A DNA stretch of 46,104 nt from NCBI GenBank assembly GCA_016784735.1, contig JADHUC010000046.1, positions 1-46,104 on the forward strand, written 5' to 3'. Position numbers and translations under genes: made by a program. The notes under the pieces were generated by a model. It was not told the origin of the DNA. It searched no databases and saw nothing but the letters and a program-made list of their open reading frames with translations. This stretch comes from Pirellulaceae bacterium (GTDB lineage: Bacteria > Planctomycetota > Planctomycetia > Pirellulales > Pirellulaceae). Of this stretch, positions 26,968 to 36,714 are shown piece by piece; within the stretch, counting starts at the first letter, position 1, and each line of letters starts with the position of its first letter.

Positions 26968-27575
26968 TCGGCACCGTTCGATCCCAGAGGCCGAGTTACC
27001 ACGGTGTCCAGCCGGACATCCGTTTTCCCCATCGCTACTAGAGCCTTCAAGGTCTCGCTGACGGGCATTTCTAACGGCCTGACAGTTTCCGGGTCCATGA
27101 CGACCAAACGACCCGTCGTTGGAACGGGGGAAGCGGGAACGAAGATCAACAGCTTTGTGCTGCCATCTTGATCGAGTACTCTATTTGTGACCAGGCCCAG
27201 TTCCTCGGATTGGTTGTCACGTCCTGGCACCAAAACGACTTCCTGAAATATCGCATCTTCGCCCTCGCCGTAACCCAAGATCTGTTTGAACGTCTGATAG
27301 AGGCCACCAAGGGCTGGTACGCGGTCCAGCAGGCTGTCCAGCCGAGACCAAAGCCACCTGCCGATGAACGTGCTGACAACCAGCCCGATAAGGTAGATGA
27401 TGATAACACTCGCCAACAAGCCAAACCCCGGGAAATAGTACGGGAGCTTGGCAAGACCGGAACTCGATATTCGGGATTCAACGTACCCGACCGTGATGAT
27501 CAATCCGGCGATTGGCAGAACTGCGACCGCGCCGGCCAGAAGACAACGCGTGATGTGCCTTCGTATGCTTTTCAT
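26964..27575 (-). CDS. DUF502 family membrane protein
   Basis: 203 residues. Two transmembrane segments are visible, one near residues 12-30 (LLAGAVAVLPIAGLIITVGY) and one near 50-72 (LLASVIIIYLIGLVVSTFIG). The family hallmarks follow: a conserved region around DRVPALGGLYQTFKQ and a C-terminal beta-rich part with LIFVPASPVPTTGRLVV. DUF502 proteins are widespread and uncharacterised; a link to envelope processes is often assumed. The gene overlaps the downstream zinc-ribbon/HEAT gene by four bases. Confidence 0.88.
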   Translation of the reverse strand: MKSIRRHITRCLLAGAVAVLPIAGLIITVGYVESRISSSGLAKLPYYFPGFGLLASVIIIYLIGLVVSTFIGRWLWSRLDSLLDRVPALGGLYQTFKQILGYGEGEDAIFQEVVLVPGRDNQSEELGLVTNRVLDQDGSTKLLIFVPASPVPTTGRLVVMDPETVRPLEMPVSETLKALVAMGKTDVRLDTVVTRPLGSNGAE

Positions 27576-27676
27576 GTCCGATCCGTCTCCGCTGGAAGAG
27601 AAGGAGGCCGGGAGTCTCTTCCTTCCGCTCCCTTTTCTTCCTCAAGCCACGAACTCCTCGGCGATCCCAAACGGGT

Positions 27677-28225
27677 TCACTCTTCCCAGATCGTACTCCG
27701 AATCGCTCGCCGGATTTGCTCGCGAGCCTTGTCGTCGTTGGACCAGAACAGACCGACGAACGAATAGACGCGGCTGTTTCGGAGGAAGATTACCACTTCC
27801 TTGGTCATCGGGCGGCCTTCGATACGTGCCGTGTAGACGAGCCGCCCGGCCTTGACGCCGTTGATTTCGACCTCTTCGCTCGGTTCAGCGGTCTGCCAAT
27901 GTTCCACGCGGTAGGACGGGCCTGCGTGGTGCTTCTCCAAATCCAGCGTCTCCGACTCTTGAAGACATTCTATCTGCAGAGTCGCCCCTTGCTCAGGCGT
28001 TCGCATCCTATAGCGGACCAGGAAGCTTTCGCCCGAGAGTTCTCCGGGGGGCAAGATGGTACTGGCTGTCTGGATCCAGCCGTCGGGCACCAAAAAGCGG
28101 AAGCCCTCGCCGTCGTTTTGGTAGACCGGCGATGCGCGCAATGCCGGCGCGCGGGGGCTGGAGTCGCAACCCAACGCGACTGCGAGAACGAGAAATGCGA
28201 TGAACGGCCCTGTACCTCGGTTCAT
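27677..28225 (-). CDS. Putative lipoprotein of unknown function
   Basis: 182 residues. The N-terminus is a lipoprotein signal (MNRGTGPFIAFLVLAVALGC) with the lipobox ending at Cys20. The mature part has GFRFLVPDGWIQTAS and a late YSFVGLFWSNDD segment, resembling lipoproteins that share the PsbP/DUF1795-like fold (a beta-sheet packed on helices). It lies just after the DUF1559 gene on the same strand, with 15 bases between, so co-transcription is likely. The fold assignment is tentative and the function unknown. Confidence 0.75.
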   Translation of the reverse strand: MNRGTGPFIAFLVLAVALGCDSSPRAPALRASPVYQNDGEGFRFLVPDGWIQTASTILPPGELSGESFLVRYRMRTPEQGATLQIECLQESETLDLEKHHAGPSYRVEHWQTAEPSEEVEINGVKAGRLVYTARIEGRPMTKEVVIFLRNSRVYSFVGLFWSNDDKAREQIRRAIRSTIWEE

Positions 28226-28240
28226 GCCCCGGCTTTCCGC

Positions 28241-29224
28241 CTAAAACGATACGTCAACCACTTCGCCCCCGGCTCGTGTCGCCAACGCACGTAACACCTT
28301 CTTGTCCGTGCTGTCCGTCAGTCCTCGTATCGACCCATCCGCGAACGCAAAAAATACAAGGCTCCCATGGGGCGAGAAGAAATCATAAGGTTCACTATAG
28401 GGGCTGTTCAGAGAGCGATTTCCAACTCGGGCCAGGACCATCGCGGGCGCCAATTCCACAATGGCCGTGTAGACGGGCGCGCCGGGAGTCGTGCGGACCG
28501 TGCCGCCAGTGGTCACCCCCGCCCAGGGCGATTGGGCGAACAAGGCGCTACGTTCTCCGATCGCAATCGTGTGAGTCAACCCGTCGATGATGTCTTCATG
28601 CCGAATGCGACTGTTTCTCTGAAAGAGCCCGTTTCCATGATCGGGGTCCGTGTTCATCAACCCGAAAGACCCGAAGCAAGCCGCATAGCTATTGGTCGCC
28701 GATTTTGCCACGGGAGCGTCCAGTTCGTCCAAGATCGTGAATTCGCCGGTTGCCGTGTCACTGGAACACCTCAAATGCCACAGGGGGATCGGAGGGATAT
28801 CGGCATTCTTTGGTGACTCGACCGGCAAGTTGAAATTGATGCGGTCGCTCAAGCCTCTCTGCTCGACAAAAGGCAGCAATAACGCTGCCCAACCCCATCC
28901 GGGACCGTTGGGTTGAAGCACCAGTACCGGCGGCGGTGCATCAAAACGCAGCATCTGGGACGGAGGTATTATTGCGGCCATGTTCGCGTTCGCGTTCGGA
29001 CTGGCCGGCGCGTCGTCATAGATGTAGCCTGACGGAAGGCTGCCATGTGTATTGTGATAGGTGTGCAACGCGGTTCCAAGCTGCCTCAGATTGTTGCGAC
29101 AGCCTGTCTTTCGGGCTGCTTCGCGGGCTGCTTGAATTGCCGGGCCGATCAACGCCGCGAGAATCGCCACGATCGCGATTACGACAAGCAATTCGACAAG
29201 CGTGAAAGCACTTCGCCGTTTCAT
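28241..29224 (-). CDS. DUF1559 prepilin-like protein
   Basis: 327 residues. The N-terminus [20 protein letters not shown] is a type IV pilin-like cleavage/methylation signal, followed by [19 protein letters not shown], which opens the DUF1559 domain. The C-terminus ends with a [18 protein letters not shown] motif, the usual H/ADGS signature of this family. Planctomycete genomes encode dozens of DUF1559 proteins; they are probably exported by a type II/IV-like system, and their function is unknown. ggacgg lies some nine bases before the ATG. This gene and the PQQ-propeller gene are divergent, and a second DUF1559 gene lies on the far side of that gene. Confidence 0.92.
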   Translation of the reverse strand: MKRRSAFTLVELLVVIAIVAILAALIGPAIQAAREAARKTGCRNNLRQLGTALHTYHNTHGSLPSGYIYDDAPASPNANANMAAIIPPSQMLRFDAPPPVLVLQPNGPGWGWAALLLPFVEQRGLSDRINFNLPVESPKNADIPPIPLWHLRCSSDTATGEFTILDELDAPVAKSATNSYAACFGSFGLMNTDPDHGNGLFQRNSRIRHEDIIDGLTHTIAIGERSALFAQSPWAGVTTGGTVRTTPGAPVYTAIVELAPAMVLARVGNRSLNSPYSEPYDFFSPHGSLVFFAFADGSIRGLTDSTDKKVLRALATRAGGEVVDVSF

Positions 29225-29370
29225 CGTTCAACACCGTCCTGCGTACGAGGGACTGGCGCACAGAACCAACGCTCTTTCATGATAGGACGCGGGGAACTAG
29301 ACTGTCAAATAGTGTCGACTCCTATTCCCGCATTCGGCCCCTTCTCTCGCGGAGCTTGCCACAGAAAGCC

Positions 29371-31872
29371 ATGGACGTGTTTGCGGTCGTGCCGATTCTA
29401 CCGACGCTGACTTCTTTGGCGGTGATCGTGCCGGTGCTACTGCTGTCCATCCTGACGGCCCTCGCCTCGCTGCGCAAGCCCGATGTCGCCCGCAGCGTGC
29501 TGCGTCTCGTATGGCGTCAGAAGCTGCAACTGTTGATCGTTGTCGGGCTGATTTTGGGAGCCGTCCGGACATTTGGCTGGGTCTCGGCGCGGCTAACACG
29601 CTCGGTCGCACCCGCACAACGATCCGGCCCCGACTGGCCGATGCATCGTGGGAGTCTCAAGCGACACGGTTGGGTGGCCGGCGACAAAGGACCCTCATGC
29701 GGTGGCGTCGTTTGGTCAGGTGGGCGTCCTGCCGAGGCCTTCTACGCTTCGCCCGCAGTGGTCGGGAACCGTGTCTTCTGTGTCGGCTCGCGCAACGACG
29801 CGGGGCGGATCTACTGCTGGGACGCCGACACAGGCGATCGGATTTGGAGCAGCGCACCGTCGGGCTATCGCGCCACCTTCTCGTCGCCCGTCGTGGCAGG
29901 AGACTACTTGGTATGCGGAGAAGGCCTGCACCATACCCGGCTGGCACGCGTCGTGTGTTTGGATGTTCGGCCGGGTAGTGAAGGCCACGTGCTTTGGACC
30001 TTCCAGACGAACAGCCACGTCGAGTGTACTCCCTTCATCTATCGAGATCGGGTGTACGTCGGAGCCGGAGACGACGGAATTTACTGCCTGCGTCTCGATC
30101 CGGATATTCCCGACGAATCCCGTGCCGTTTGGCACGCGCCGGGCGATCGTTTTCCCGACGCAGAAACGTCGCTGGTGGCTCACGAAGGAAAGGTATACGT
30201 GGGCCTGGGCGTTGGCGGAAATGCCCTGTGCGTGCTGGAGGCAGAATCGGGAAAGGAGATTGGCAGGCTCAGTATGCCTTACCCCGTGTTTGGCCCGCCG
30301 GCGATCGACCAAGGCAGGCTTTACGTGGGCATGGGAAACGCCGACTACGTCAATTCAACAGACGAATCGGCGGGCTGCGTCTGCTGCGTCGACCTCGGCA
30401 CATTCGGGGTGGAATGGTCCTTCGATACGCCGGCTGCCGTGCTGGGAGCCATCGCCGTGGACGACGACCAACTCGTCTTTGGCTGCTGCGACGGTCGCCT
30501 GTACGTCTTGGACCACCAAGGCAAGCAGGTTCGCAGTTGGGACAGTCATTCGCCCCTATTGGCCTCGCCCACCTTGACCGATCGGTTTGTGTACGTGGTC
30601 AATCGCGCCGGCATGCTGCATGCGCTTGATCGCCGCTGGCTGGAACCTGTGTGGGAAGTGAGTTTGGGTCAGCCCGGACTCTACCTCAGTTCGCCGGTGG
30701 TCGCCCGGGGACGTGTCTTCGTTGGGACGGAGCATGACGGGCTGCTGTGCGTGGGAGAACCTGCCGCGGACGTGGACACCGCCATCTGGCCCGGTCATTT
30801 GGGCGGACCGGGGGCGGCAGGCTGCCGCGACGGATCGTCATTGCCACAGGACGCCAGGGTCCTATGGGAACTTCGCAGTCCGACAGGCGGCGAATCCACC
30901 GTGGAAGTCACCGCGCCAGTCGCGGCGACTGCGAACAGCGTCCTGGTTCCTGTCGCGGATGGTGGCCGCTTCGGTATGGCATGTCTCGATATGGCAGAAG
31001 CTGTCAAAGAGAATCCGCACGTGCGATGGTCTGTCGACACACCGAACGCCATCACGCAGTCCCCGGCAATTGTGGGCAAACGTGCGTTTCTTGTCGATGG
31101 ACAGGTTGGCAGTCCGAACCGAAACCTTCACTGCATCGACATGTCATTAGGTCGAGTCTTATGGCGACGAGTGGTCGAGCCGCTGGCGTCTGGCGTATTG
31201 ACCGTTGACCATGCCGGGATCTTTGTGCAGGACGGTCTGGATGCGCTCAGTCAATTCACCGTGGAAGACGAGAATCTCTGGACAATCCGGTTGGGCGTTG
31301 TCACTCGCTGCGTTCATACAGGGCCGAACATTCTTGTCGCCGCCGTCGACGCACCGCCTTCGCTCGCAGCGATCGATCGCCCCAGCGGCCGACTCCTATG
31401 GCGAGTAGCCCTCGACACCGCACCGACCACCGCGCCGTCCGTCCGCAATAATCGCATTTTTCTTGGCGCCGACTCGGGCCTAGAATCACGATCACTGGTC
31501 GACGGACATCGACTGTGGCACATGGCTGATGACAGAATCAGCAGCCTTTACGTTGACTCGGACAAATACGTTTACGTAAACGCGAACGGGCATCTCGTAA
31601 CGGGTAGTCCGGACGATGGATCGGTTTTCACTCGTACTGTTGGGGCGGTTGCCGGGCTGAATCCGCTTGTCGGACAAAACGAAATCGTGTTCGTCGGAAC
31701 GACCGGGTTGTCGCGCGTCCCTCTTCGCCGCGAGGCGGTCGCTGCCATCGAACAACTGGGCCTTCTGGATGCGAACAGAATCAACACGCCGTTGGTGTTG
31801 CACGGCGGCAGAATCTACGTGGGCGTTGCCGGCCGCGGACTGGTTTGCGTGGGAGGAGATCCGGCTCAATAG
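29371..31872 (+). CDS. Membrane-anchored PQQ-like beta-propeller protein
   Basis: 833 residues. Two transmembrane segments lie in the N-terminal 75 residues ([19 protein letters not shown] and [12 protein letters not shown]). The long outer domain has repeated blades such as [39 protein letters not shown] and [18 protein letters not shown], the BamB/PQQ_2-like pattern. At about 12-14 repeats it may form two propellers. No catalytic residues of quinoprotein dehydrogenases are evident, so a scaffold or sensor role is more likely. The start is uncertain: TTG at 29356 or ATG at 29371, with GGAG between 29350 and 29355. Its stop overlaps the stop of the converging DUF1559 gene. Confidence 0.82.
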   Translation: MDVFAVVPILPTLTSLAVIVPVLLLSILTALASLRKPDVARSVLRLVWRQKLQLLIVVGLILGAVRTFGWVSARLTRSVAPAQRSGPDWPMHRGSLKRHGWVAGDKGPSCGGVVWSGGRPAEAFYASPAVVGNRVFCVGSRNDAGRIYCWDADTGDRIWSSAPSGYRATFSSPVVAGDYLVCGEGLHHTRLARVVCLDVRPGSEGHVLWTFQTNSHVECTPFIYRDRVYVGAGDDGIYCLRLDPDIPDESRAVWHAPGDRFPDAETSLVAHEGKVYVGLGVGGNALCVLEAESGKEIGRLSMPYPVFGPPAIDQGRLYVGMGNADYVNSTDESAGCVCCVDLGTFGVEWSFDTPAAVLGAIAVDDDQLVFGCCDGRLYVLDHQGKQVRSWDSHSPLLASPTLTDRFVYVVNRAGMLHALDRRWLEPVWEVSLGQPGLYLSSPVVARGRVFVGTEHDGLLCVGEPAADVDTAIWPGHLGGPGAAGCRDGSSLPQDARVLWELRSPTGGESTVEVTAPVAATANSVLVPVADGGRFGMACLDMAEAVKENPHVRWSVDTPNAITQSPAIVGKRAFLVDGQVGSPNRNLHCIDMSLGRVLWRRVVEPLASGVLTVDHAGIFVQDGLDALSQFTVEDENLWTIRLGVVTRCVHTGPNILVAAVDAPPSLAAIDRPSGRLLWRVALDTAPTTAPSVRNNRIFLGADSGLESRSLVDGHRLWHMADDRISSLYVDSDKYVYVNANGHLVTGSPDDGSVFTRTVGAVAGLNPLVGQNEIVFVGTTGLSRVPLRREAVAAIEQLGLLDANRINTPLVLHGGRIYVGVAGRGLVCVGGDPAQ

Positions 31873-32948
31873 TCGCCCACAACCTCGCCGGCGTTCCTCG
31901 TGCAAAGCGCGGCGAAGGTCGCTATATCGATTGTCTCCTGCACGAATTGGACGTGCCCATCGACATACAGGAAGTTGCCGCCCCCGACATGGAAGCTGTA
32001 TGGTTCGTTGTCGTTCTTGGCGTTCATCGCGGCGGTGCAACCGCCCGATGGACCGCATCCCTCGGCCGTTCCATCCGCTCGGGAACCGTCCAGGCTAAAC
32101 GGGCCTTCGCTGTCCGCCCAACCAATGCCTTGATCGTTCGCCACGTTCGGAACGGCCCTTCGTTCCCGGTACACCAGCGGCCGAGCGCCGCATTCGACCA
32201 CCATGATGGTCGAGGACGTGCCGTCGATGACATCCGAGATCCGGTTCCGGGAGTTCCGATGCATGACGGAAAACCGATTGCCGTAGTTATAAATCGGAGT
32301 GCTCAAATGCGGATTGATGGACGTCGGTCTCACGCCCATGATGGCCTCGTAGTCGGCCGGCGCGATCGGATTGGCAAAGGTCATCGCTGGTCGCGGCGGA
32401 TGCGCCACCGCCGACATCACGTCCGCTCGCGTCGGCACGCTCGGACACTGGTAGATCTTTACTGGCACTGCGGCTACGGTCGGGTTCGTTCCTTCCCACC
32501 AGTTCAAGTTGAAGTCGTAGAGCTTCCGGACGTTCTCCTGTTCGATGTACGGCAAGGTCAGCGGGCGCCAGCCGACGTATTTCCCGGTGGGGTTCCCGGG
32601 GCCGATCCGTGTCCAACCAGACGCCGGAAGTGCTTCGTTGACGTCCGCGAAATTGTGCAGTGCCAGGCCGATCTGCCTCAAGTTGTTTTGACAAGACGAC
32701 CGGCGGCCCGCTTCACGTGCCGCTTGAATCGCTGGAAGCAGCAGCGACACGAGGATGCCAATAATGCCGATTACTACCAACAACTCGACCAGTGTGAATG
32801 CACGGCGGGGACGGGCTTTGACCTGCACTCTCGGGGCGCAGACAGTGTTTCTGGGGTCCGCTGTGACCCATGCGAGCCGAGTCGGCTGACCCGTTAGGTC
32901 CCGGCTCAGGCGCGTCGAGAATATGGGGCAGCCAACGTTGGCGAGCAT
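31866..32948 (-). CDS. DUF1559 prepilin-like protein (second copy)
   Basis: Pilin-like signal [20 protein letters not shown], followed by [19 protein letters not shown]. The C-terminal DUF1559 signature is [14 protein letters not shown]. The ATG at 32948 leaves an unusual leader of about 50 residues before the signal; an in-frame GTG at 32828 would start it normally ([15 protein letters not shown]) and may be the true start. The leader seems to lack a ribosome-binding site of its own. The stop overlaps the stop of the converging PQQ-propeller gene by a few bases. With the first DUF1559 gene it flanks that propeller gene. Confidence 0.9.
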   Translation of the reverse strand: MLANVGCPIFSTRLSRDLTGQPTRLAWVTADPRNTVCAPRVQVKARPRRAFTLVELLVVIGIIGILVSLLLPAIQAAREAGRRSSCQNNLRQIGLALHNFADVNEALPASGWTRIGPGNPTGKYVGWRPLTLPYIEQENVRKLYDFNLNWWEGTNPTVAAVPVKIYQCPSVPTRADVMSAVAHPPRPAMTFANPIAPADYEAIMGVRPTSINPHLSTPIYNYGNRFSVMHRNSRNRISDVIDGTSSTIMVVECGARPLVYRERRAVPNVANDQGIGWADSEGPFSLDGSRADGTAEGCGPSGGCTAAMNAKNDNEPYSFHVGGGNFLYVDGHVQFVQETIDIATFAALCTRNAGEVVGDY

Positions 32949-33082
32949 CAGATGTTCCCTAGTGGTACTACATCGCCCTTCCTTAACACTTACGCCACCC
33001 CCCAGCAAAGTCAAGCGCCGCTGGCCTCCTGCCGGGGCTTTCAGTTCATGGAAGTTGCACAGAATGTACGATGGCCCTGGGA

Positions 33083-33358
33083 GGCTTGTCTTTACCCACA
33101 GATCAATATGCCCCTGCCTGCTCGTCAGGCAGGTGGACCAGTTTGAAAAGCTAGAGAAATCGAACGAATATCCTACACAGGCCCCTGCCGCCTCGTGCGG
33201 CAGGTGAATCAGTTTCGAGCCCTCGCCCGGAACTTGCGCTCCTGCCAGACGAGCTGGAAGGGGGCGGACGGCGACGGCTTTTGTTATTAGCCGGTCAAAC
33301 TGGCGTTCCTGCCACGCAAGGTGGCAGGGGCGAGACGAAAAAAGTGGGTAAAGACGCC
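33083..33358. repeat. Composite palindromic (MITE-like) element
   Basis: The outer arm ggcttgtctttacccac (33083-33099) pairs with gtgggtaaagacgcc (33344-33358). Inside are four small hairpins: cctgcctgctcgtcaggcag near 33113, a similar one near 33183, one near 33242 and one near 33309. The first and second are near direct repeats about 70 bases apart (ending ggtg-a-cagttt) and the last is an inverted version. No protein is encoded. The element fills almost the whole gap between the DUF1559 gene and the FG-GAP pseudogene. Confidence 0.75.
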
Positions 33359-33392
33359 ACCCTACAAAGACTCTTGCAGCCTTCGTGCCGAT

Positions 33393-34072
33393 TCAGCGTC
33401 TGACGCGGTCGGCATCCATCGACAGAACGAGCAGCCTGCCCGAATTCCACGATTTGGGCTTGCCCGGCGGACTCCAGCGTGGGCCGCCCAGCACGAGTTC
33501 TTCCTTACCGCCGGGATACAATTGTGCCGCCGCCGCGCCGGTGCACCAGTGGCTGGCCGCGCCCGGTGGGCGCCTGAAGAAGACCGGATCGCTGTCCGGT
33601 CGCGCGCCGTCCCAGAGATACGTTCCCACGGGCAGGCTCATGAAGGCGACGTCCGGCGTCTGGTCACCGATCAGATCCACCAGCCGAGCGCGATAGCCGA
33701 GGATGCCGTTTTCGACCGGCCTGGGCGAGTAGTTGCGGACCGTTTCGTCTGGACGGAAGACGAACCCCATACCTGCGTCGATGACCGGGGGTACGTCTTT
33801 ACGTGGACTGCCAACTAAGATGGTGCGGTCTTCGCCCGGTGCGCCGGCCGCGATATCCAGCTCGTCGTCGACATTCCAATCGAGTACGACTACCGAGTGC
33901 CCCATGTTCGCGCCCTTGGGCGGAGCGGGATTGGGGTGGTGGATTACGGCATAGGTCGGCGCACGTCCGTGCGGGAGCGAGTGGCTGCCGGTTCCGCAGC
34001 GACGACGATACCTGCCACGCCGGTCAACACCCAAATGGCCGCTGTGAGACGAACGGTCGTTTCACGTTTCAT
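33393..34072 (-). pseudogene. Exported FG-GAP repeat protein, frameshifted
   Basis: The ATG at 34072, preceded by aaggaagc, starts a signal peptide (MKRETTVRLTAAIWVLTGVA, then AGIVVAAEP). That frame hits a stop soon after DVRRPMP. The rest continues in another frame as APTYAVIHHPNPAPPKGANM, then GHSVVVLDWNVDDELDIAAG with integrin-like FG-GAP/VCBS repeats, and ends at 33393. The shift must lie between about 33960 and 33990. The repeat part (around 200 residues) is short for the family, so the gene may also be 3'-shortened. Either a real frameshift or a one-base sequence error would explain it. Confidence 0.7.
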
Positions 34073-34251
34073 GTGCCTGCTTCCTTTTGTCGTTCCTCGG
34101 TTTCGCTGGTCGGCAGATCCTTGCATGTCTGTACTCACGCCGCCAGAATAGCTGGCGCCAATACACCAGGCAAGTCTGAGCGCTTCGCAATGTTTTACGC
34201 ATGCGTGGGCAGTTGCGAGGTGCGGTTCTTTTGGAGTATGCGGGCCAGACT

Positions 34252-34331
34252 GTTTAACCCCGAGCCGGAGGCGACGGTCGTTGTGGGCGGCTGGATCTGC
34301 CACGACCGTCGCCTCCGGCTCGGGGTTAAAC
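34252..34331. repeat. Perfect palindromic element with 30-bp arms
   Basis: 34252-34281 is the exact reverse complement of 34302-34331; the arms start gtttaaccccgagccggagg and the loop is 20 bases. Its ends and arm sequence match the partial element at positions 1-73, so this family occurs at least twice in the window. It lies just upstream of the GH36 gene. Confidence 0.92.
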
Positions 34332-34386
34332 GCGACCCAGCCGAAACTGTACGTGGGAACACAGACAATCGCCAGTGAGTAAGCCG

Positions 34387-36549
34387 ATGACACGCAAACC
34401 ACATTTTTTCGCTTTCTGTTCGGAACGCGTCGCTGCCCGTAACGCGATGTCGCACATTGCGTACGTCCTCGCGGTAACCTTCGCCATGGAACTCGCTTGT
34501 TCGGCGCAGACAGCCACCCCGTCGGCGAGCGCTTCGGATAGTCCCCAAACTCTGAAGTCTCTTTGGTCCGTGCATACCCAGCCCACGCTCCACGATGCGC
34601 TCGAACCGGGCATCGGCTTTTCATTTGTGTTCGATGGCAGAACAATTGGTCCTTCGTCGCCGCCGGGTATCGACGTAACGATCAAGGAAGAAGATGACGC
34701 TCGCGAAACCGCGTTTCGTCACGACTCCGGCCTCGTCGTAATCCGCCGGTCGCGATCATTTCCTCGCTTCGATGCCGTCGAATACACTCTGCGATTCAAG
34801 AACAAGAGCGACAGCTCCGTGGAACTGCCCATTCTTGAAAGCGTCAAGGCGCTTGACCTTTCTTTCCGCGGCCTTCCCGGCGAGGACGTTTCCGTGGTGT
34901 CTTGCGGTGGAGGCGGCGCCGATTCCAAGTTTCCTCCGAAAGACTACGCGCTTTCGCGAACTTCGCTTGGGTCCACTGGGCGGCTCACGCTATCCAGCGA
35001 CGAAGGATACCCGTCCAGCAACAAGATGCCTTTCTTCTTTGTCGAGAATCAGGCCCTCGGAGCCGGCATCTATGTTGCCATTGGTTGGACAGGGAACTGG
35101 CACGCCACCATCCAGGCAGACCCCGCCGACGCAACCCTCAGCATACAAGGCGGCATGCCCGACCTGCACATCAGATTGCGGCCGGGTGAAGAGATCAGCG
35201 GACCGACAGTTCTTGTTGGCTGCTACGAAGGGCCACTGGAAAACGGCGTCAATGCCGTGCGCCGACTGATTCGCGAGCGCTACACGCCGTCGGTGGCCGG
35301 ACGATCGCTCATCGCGCCCATCATGTACACCACATGGTTCCACGTCGGAGCGGAACTCGACGAGAAGATGGCCCATGCGCTGGTCGACGCGGCCGCCGAC
35401 ATCGGTCAGGAGATCTTCGAAGTGGATGCCGGGTGGTACAAGGGCACGCCCTATTCTCCCTATTGGGACATGAGGAACACTTGGCCGGCCATCAGCAATC
35501 CACTAGGCAATTGGGAATTGGGCGAAGAACGCTCACGCTTTCCGTCGGGCCTCGAACACCTGGCCGAATACGTCCGCTCGAAAGGCATGCAGTTCGGCCT
35601 CTGGTTCGAACTGGAACGGGTGGGGCCCAAATCGCTACTGGCCAACGAGCATCCCGACTGGGTCATCAAATACAAGAAAGGATGGGGGATGGCCGACTTC
35701 GGTGATCCCGTAGTTCAGGATTACTTCTGCAAGATCCTCGACCGCTACATCAGGACTCTGAAACTCGCCTACATTCGATGGGACTGCAATCTTCACGCGA
35801 TCGACCGCTACTGGGCGACACAAGACACGCCGGACCGACGCGGGATCAGCGAGATCCGGCACGTCGAGGGAATCCGCCGCGTCGAGCAGTTCATCCGCGA
35901 TCGGCACCCAAATGTCATTCTCGAAAGTTGCGCCAGCGGTGGCCGGCGGATCGACCTCGCTACCCTGCAGCACCGCCACACCACGTGGATCAGCGACGCC
36001 ACCGCCGGTGCAAGCATCATCCGCTTTCATCTCGAGGGACTCAACCACTTCATCCCCGGCTCGCGGCAGTTGGTCGCCTTTGCGCCGCACCAGAAGACGT
36101 TTACGAAGCCCGACTTCGTATTCCCCGACATCGACTGTCAATGTTGCTTCGCCGGAGCCTTTGGAACCGCCGGAAAGCTGCATCTCTGGCCTGAAGAGAT
36201 GAAGCGACGAGCGCGAGAACACGTCGCAGTGTACAAGAAGCTCCGTCGCTTCCTTGACGACGACGTTTATCTGCTCGTCCCGCAATCTCAGACTCTCGAT
36301 ACCTGGGCCGCCTGGCAATTCCACGATCCCCAGACCGGCGAAGGCTTCGTCCAGGCATTCAGAATCGAATCCGGCGATCAAACCAACAAGATCGTCCTGA
36401 AAGGGCTCGACGCAAACAGCGAATACCAGTGCACCGACCCCTACACCGACGATACGTTCACCGCTTCGGGTGCCGAGCTAAGCACCGTAGGCATCGAGTT
36501 CAATCTCCCGATGAATTCCTCGCGCGTCGTCATGTACCGTAGAACCTGA
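34387..36549 (+). CDS. GH36-type alpha-galactosidase
   Basis: About 720 residues; an exo-acting enzyme expected to release terminal alpha-galactose. After an N-terminal beta-supersandwich, the TIM barrel has EIFEVDAGWYKG, then LAYIRWDCNLH with the catalytic nucleophile Asp in the RWDCN loop. CASGGRRIDL leads to WISDA, where the acid/base Asp lies. A short C-terminal beta domain follows. The start is unsettled: ATG at 34387 (MTRKPH), GTG at 34375 and ATG at 34447 (MSHIAYVLAVTFAM, a passable signal peptide) are all in frame; none has a strong ribosome-binding site. It is probably secreted or periplasmic. With the GH78 and GH127 genes it suggests use of side chains of pectin-like or algal polysaccharides. 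Confidence 0.88.
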   Translation: MTRKPHFFAFCSERVAARNAMSHIAYVLAVTFAMELACSAQTATPSASASDSPQTLKSLWSVHTQPTLHDALEPGIGFSFVFDGRTIGPSSPPGIDVTIKEEDDARETAFRHDSGLVVIRRSRSFPRFDAVEYTLRFKNKSDSSVELPILESVKALDLSFRGLPGEDVSVVSCGGGGADSKFPPKDYALSRTSLGSTGRLTLSSDEGYPSSNKMPFFFVENQALGAGIYVAIGWTGNWHATIQADPADATLSIQGGMPDLHIRLRPGEEISGPTVLVGCYEGPLENGVNAVRRLIRERYTPSVAGRSLIAPIMYTTWFHVGAELDEKMAHALVDAAADIGQEIFEVDAGWYKGTPYSPYWDMRNTWPAISNPLGNWELGEERSRFPSGLEHLAEYVRSKGMQFGLWFELERVGPKSLLANEHPDWVIKYKKGWGMADFGDPVVQDYFCKILDRYIRTLKLAYIRWDCNLHAIDRYWATQDTPDRRGISEIRHVEGIRRVEQFIRDRHPNVILESCASGGRRIDLATLQHRHTTWISDATAGASIIRFHLEGLNHFIPGSRQLVAFAPHQKTFTKPDFVFPDIDCQCCFAGAFGTAGKLHLWPEEMKRRAREHVAVYKKLRRFLDDDVYLLVPQSQTLDTWAAWQFHDPQTGEGFVQAFRIESGDQTNKIVLKGLDANSEYQCTDPYTDDTFTASGAELSTVGIEFNLPMNSSRVVMYRRT

Positions 36550-36714
36550 CTTGGGGTCGGCGAACCGGTGACGTCGCGTGTTGATTGTGGGGCATGTTTC
36601 CAACGTGCCACAGGGGGCGGAGACTACTCCGAGAAACCGCATTTGACCCTTGTTTTTGTCGGTTTTCTGCGACCTGTAACCTTTTGGGGGAGCTACCCCG
36701 AAATGGCTTCGGTG

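Noticed and set aside
33111..33333. CRISPR-like array of hairpin repeats
   Set aside because: Only two direct units and two inverted ones with unequal spacing, enclosed by inverted repeats; no cas gene nearby.
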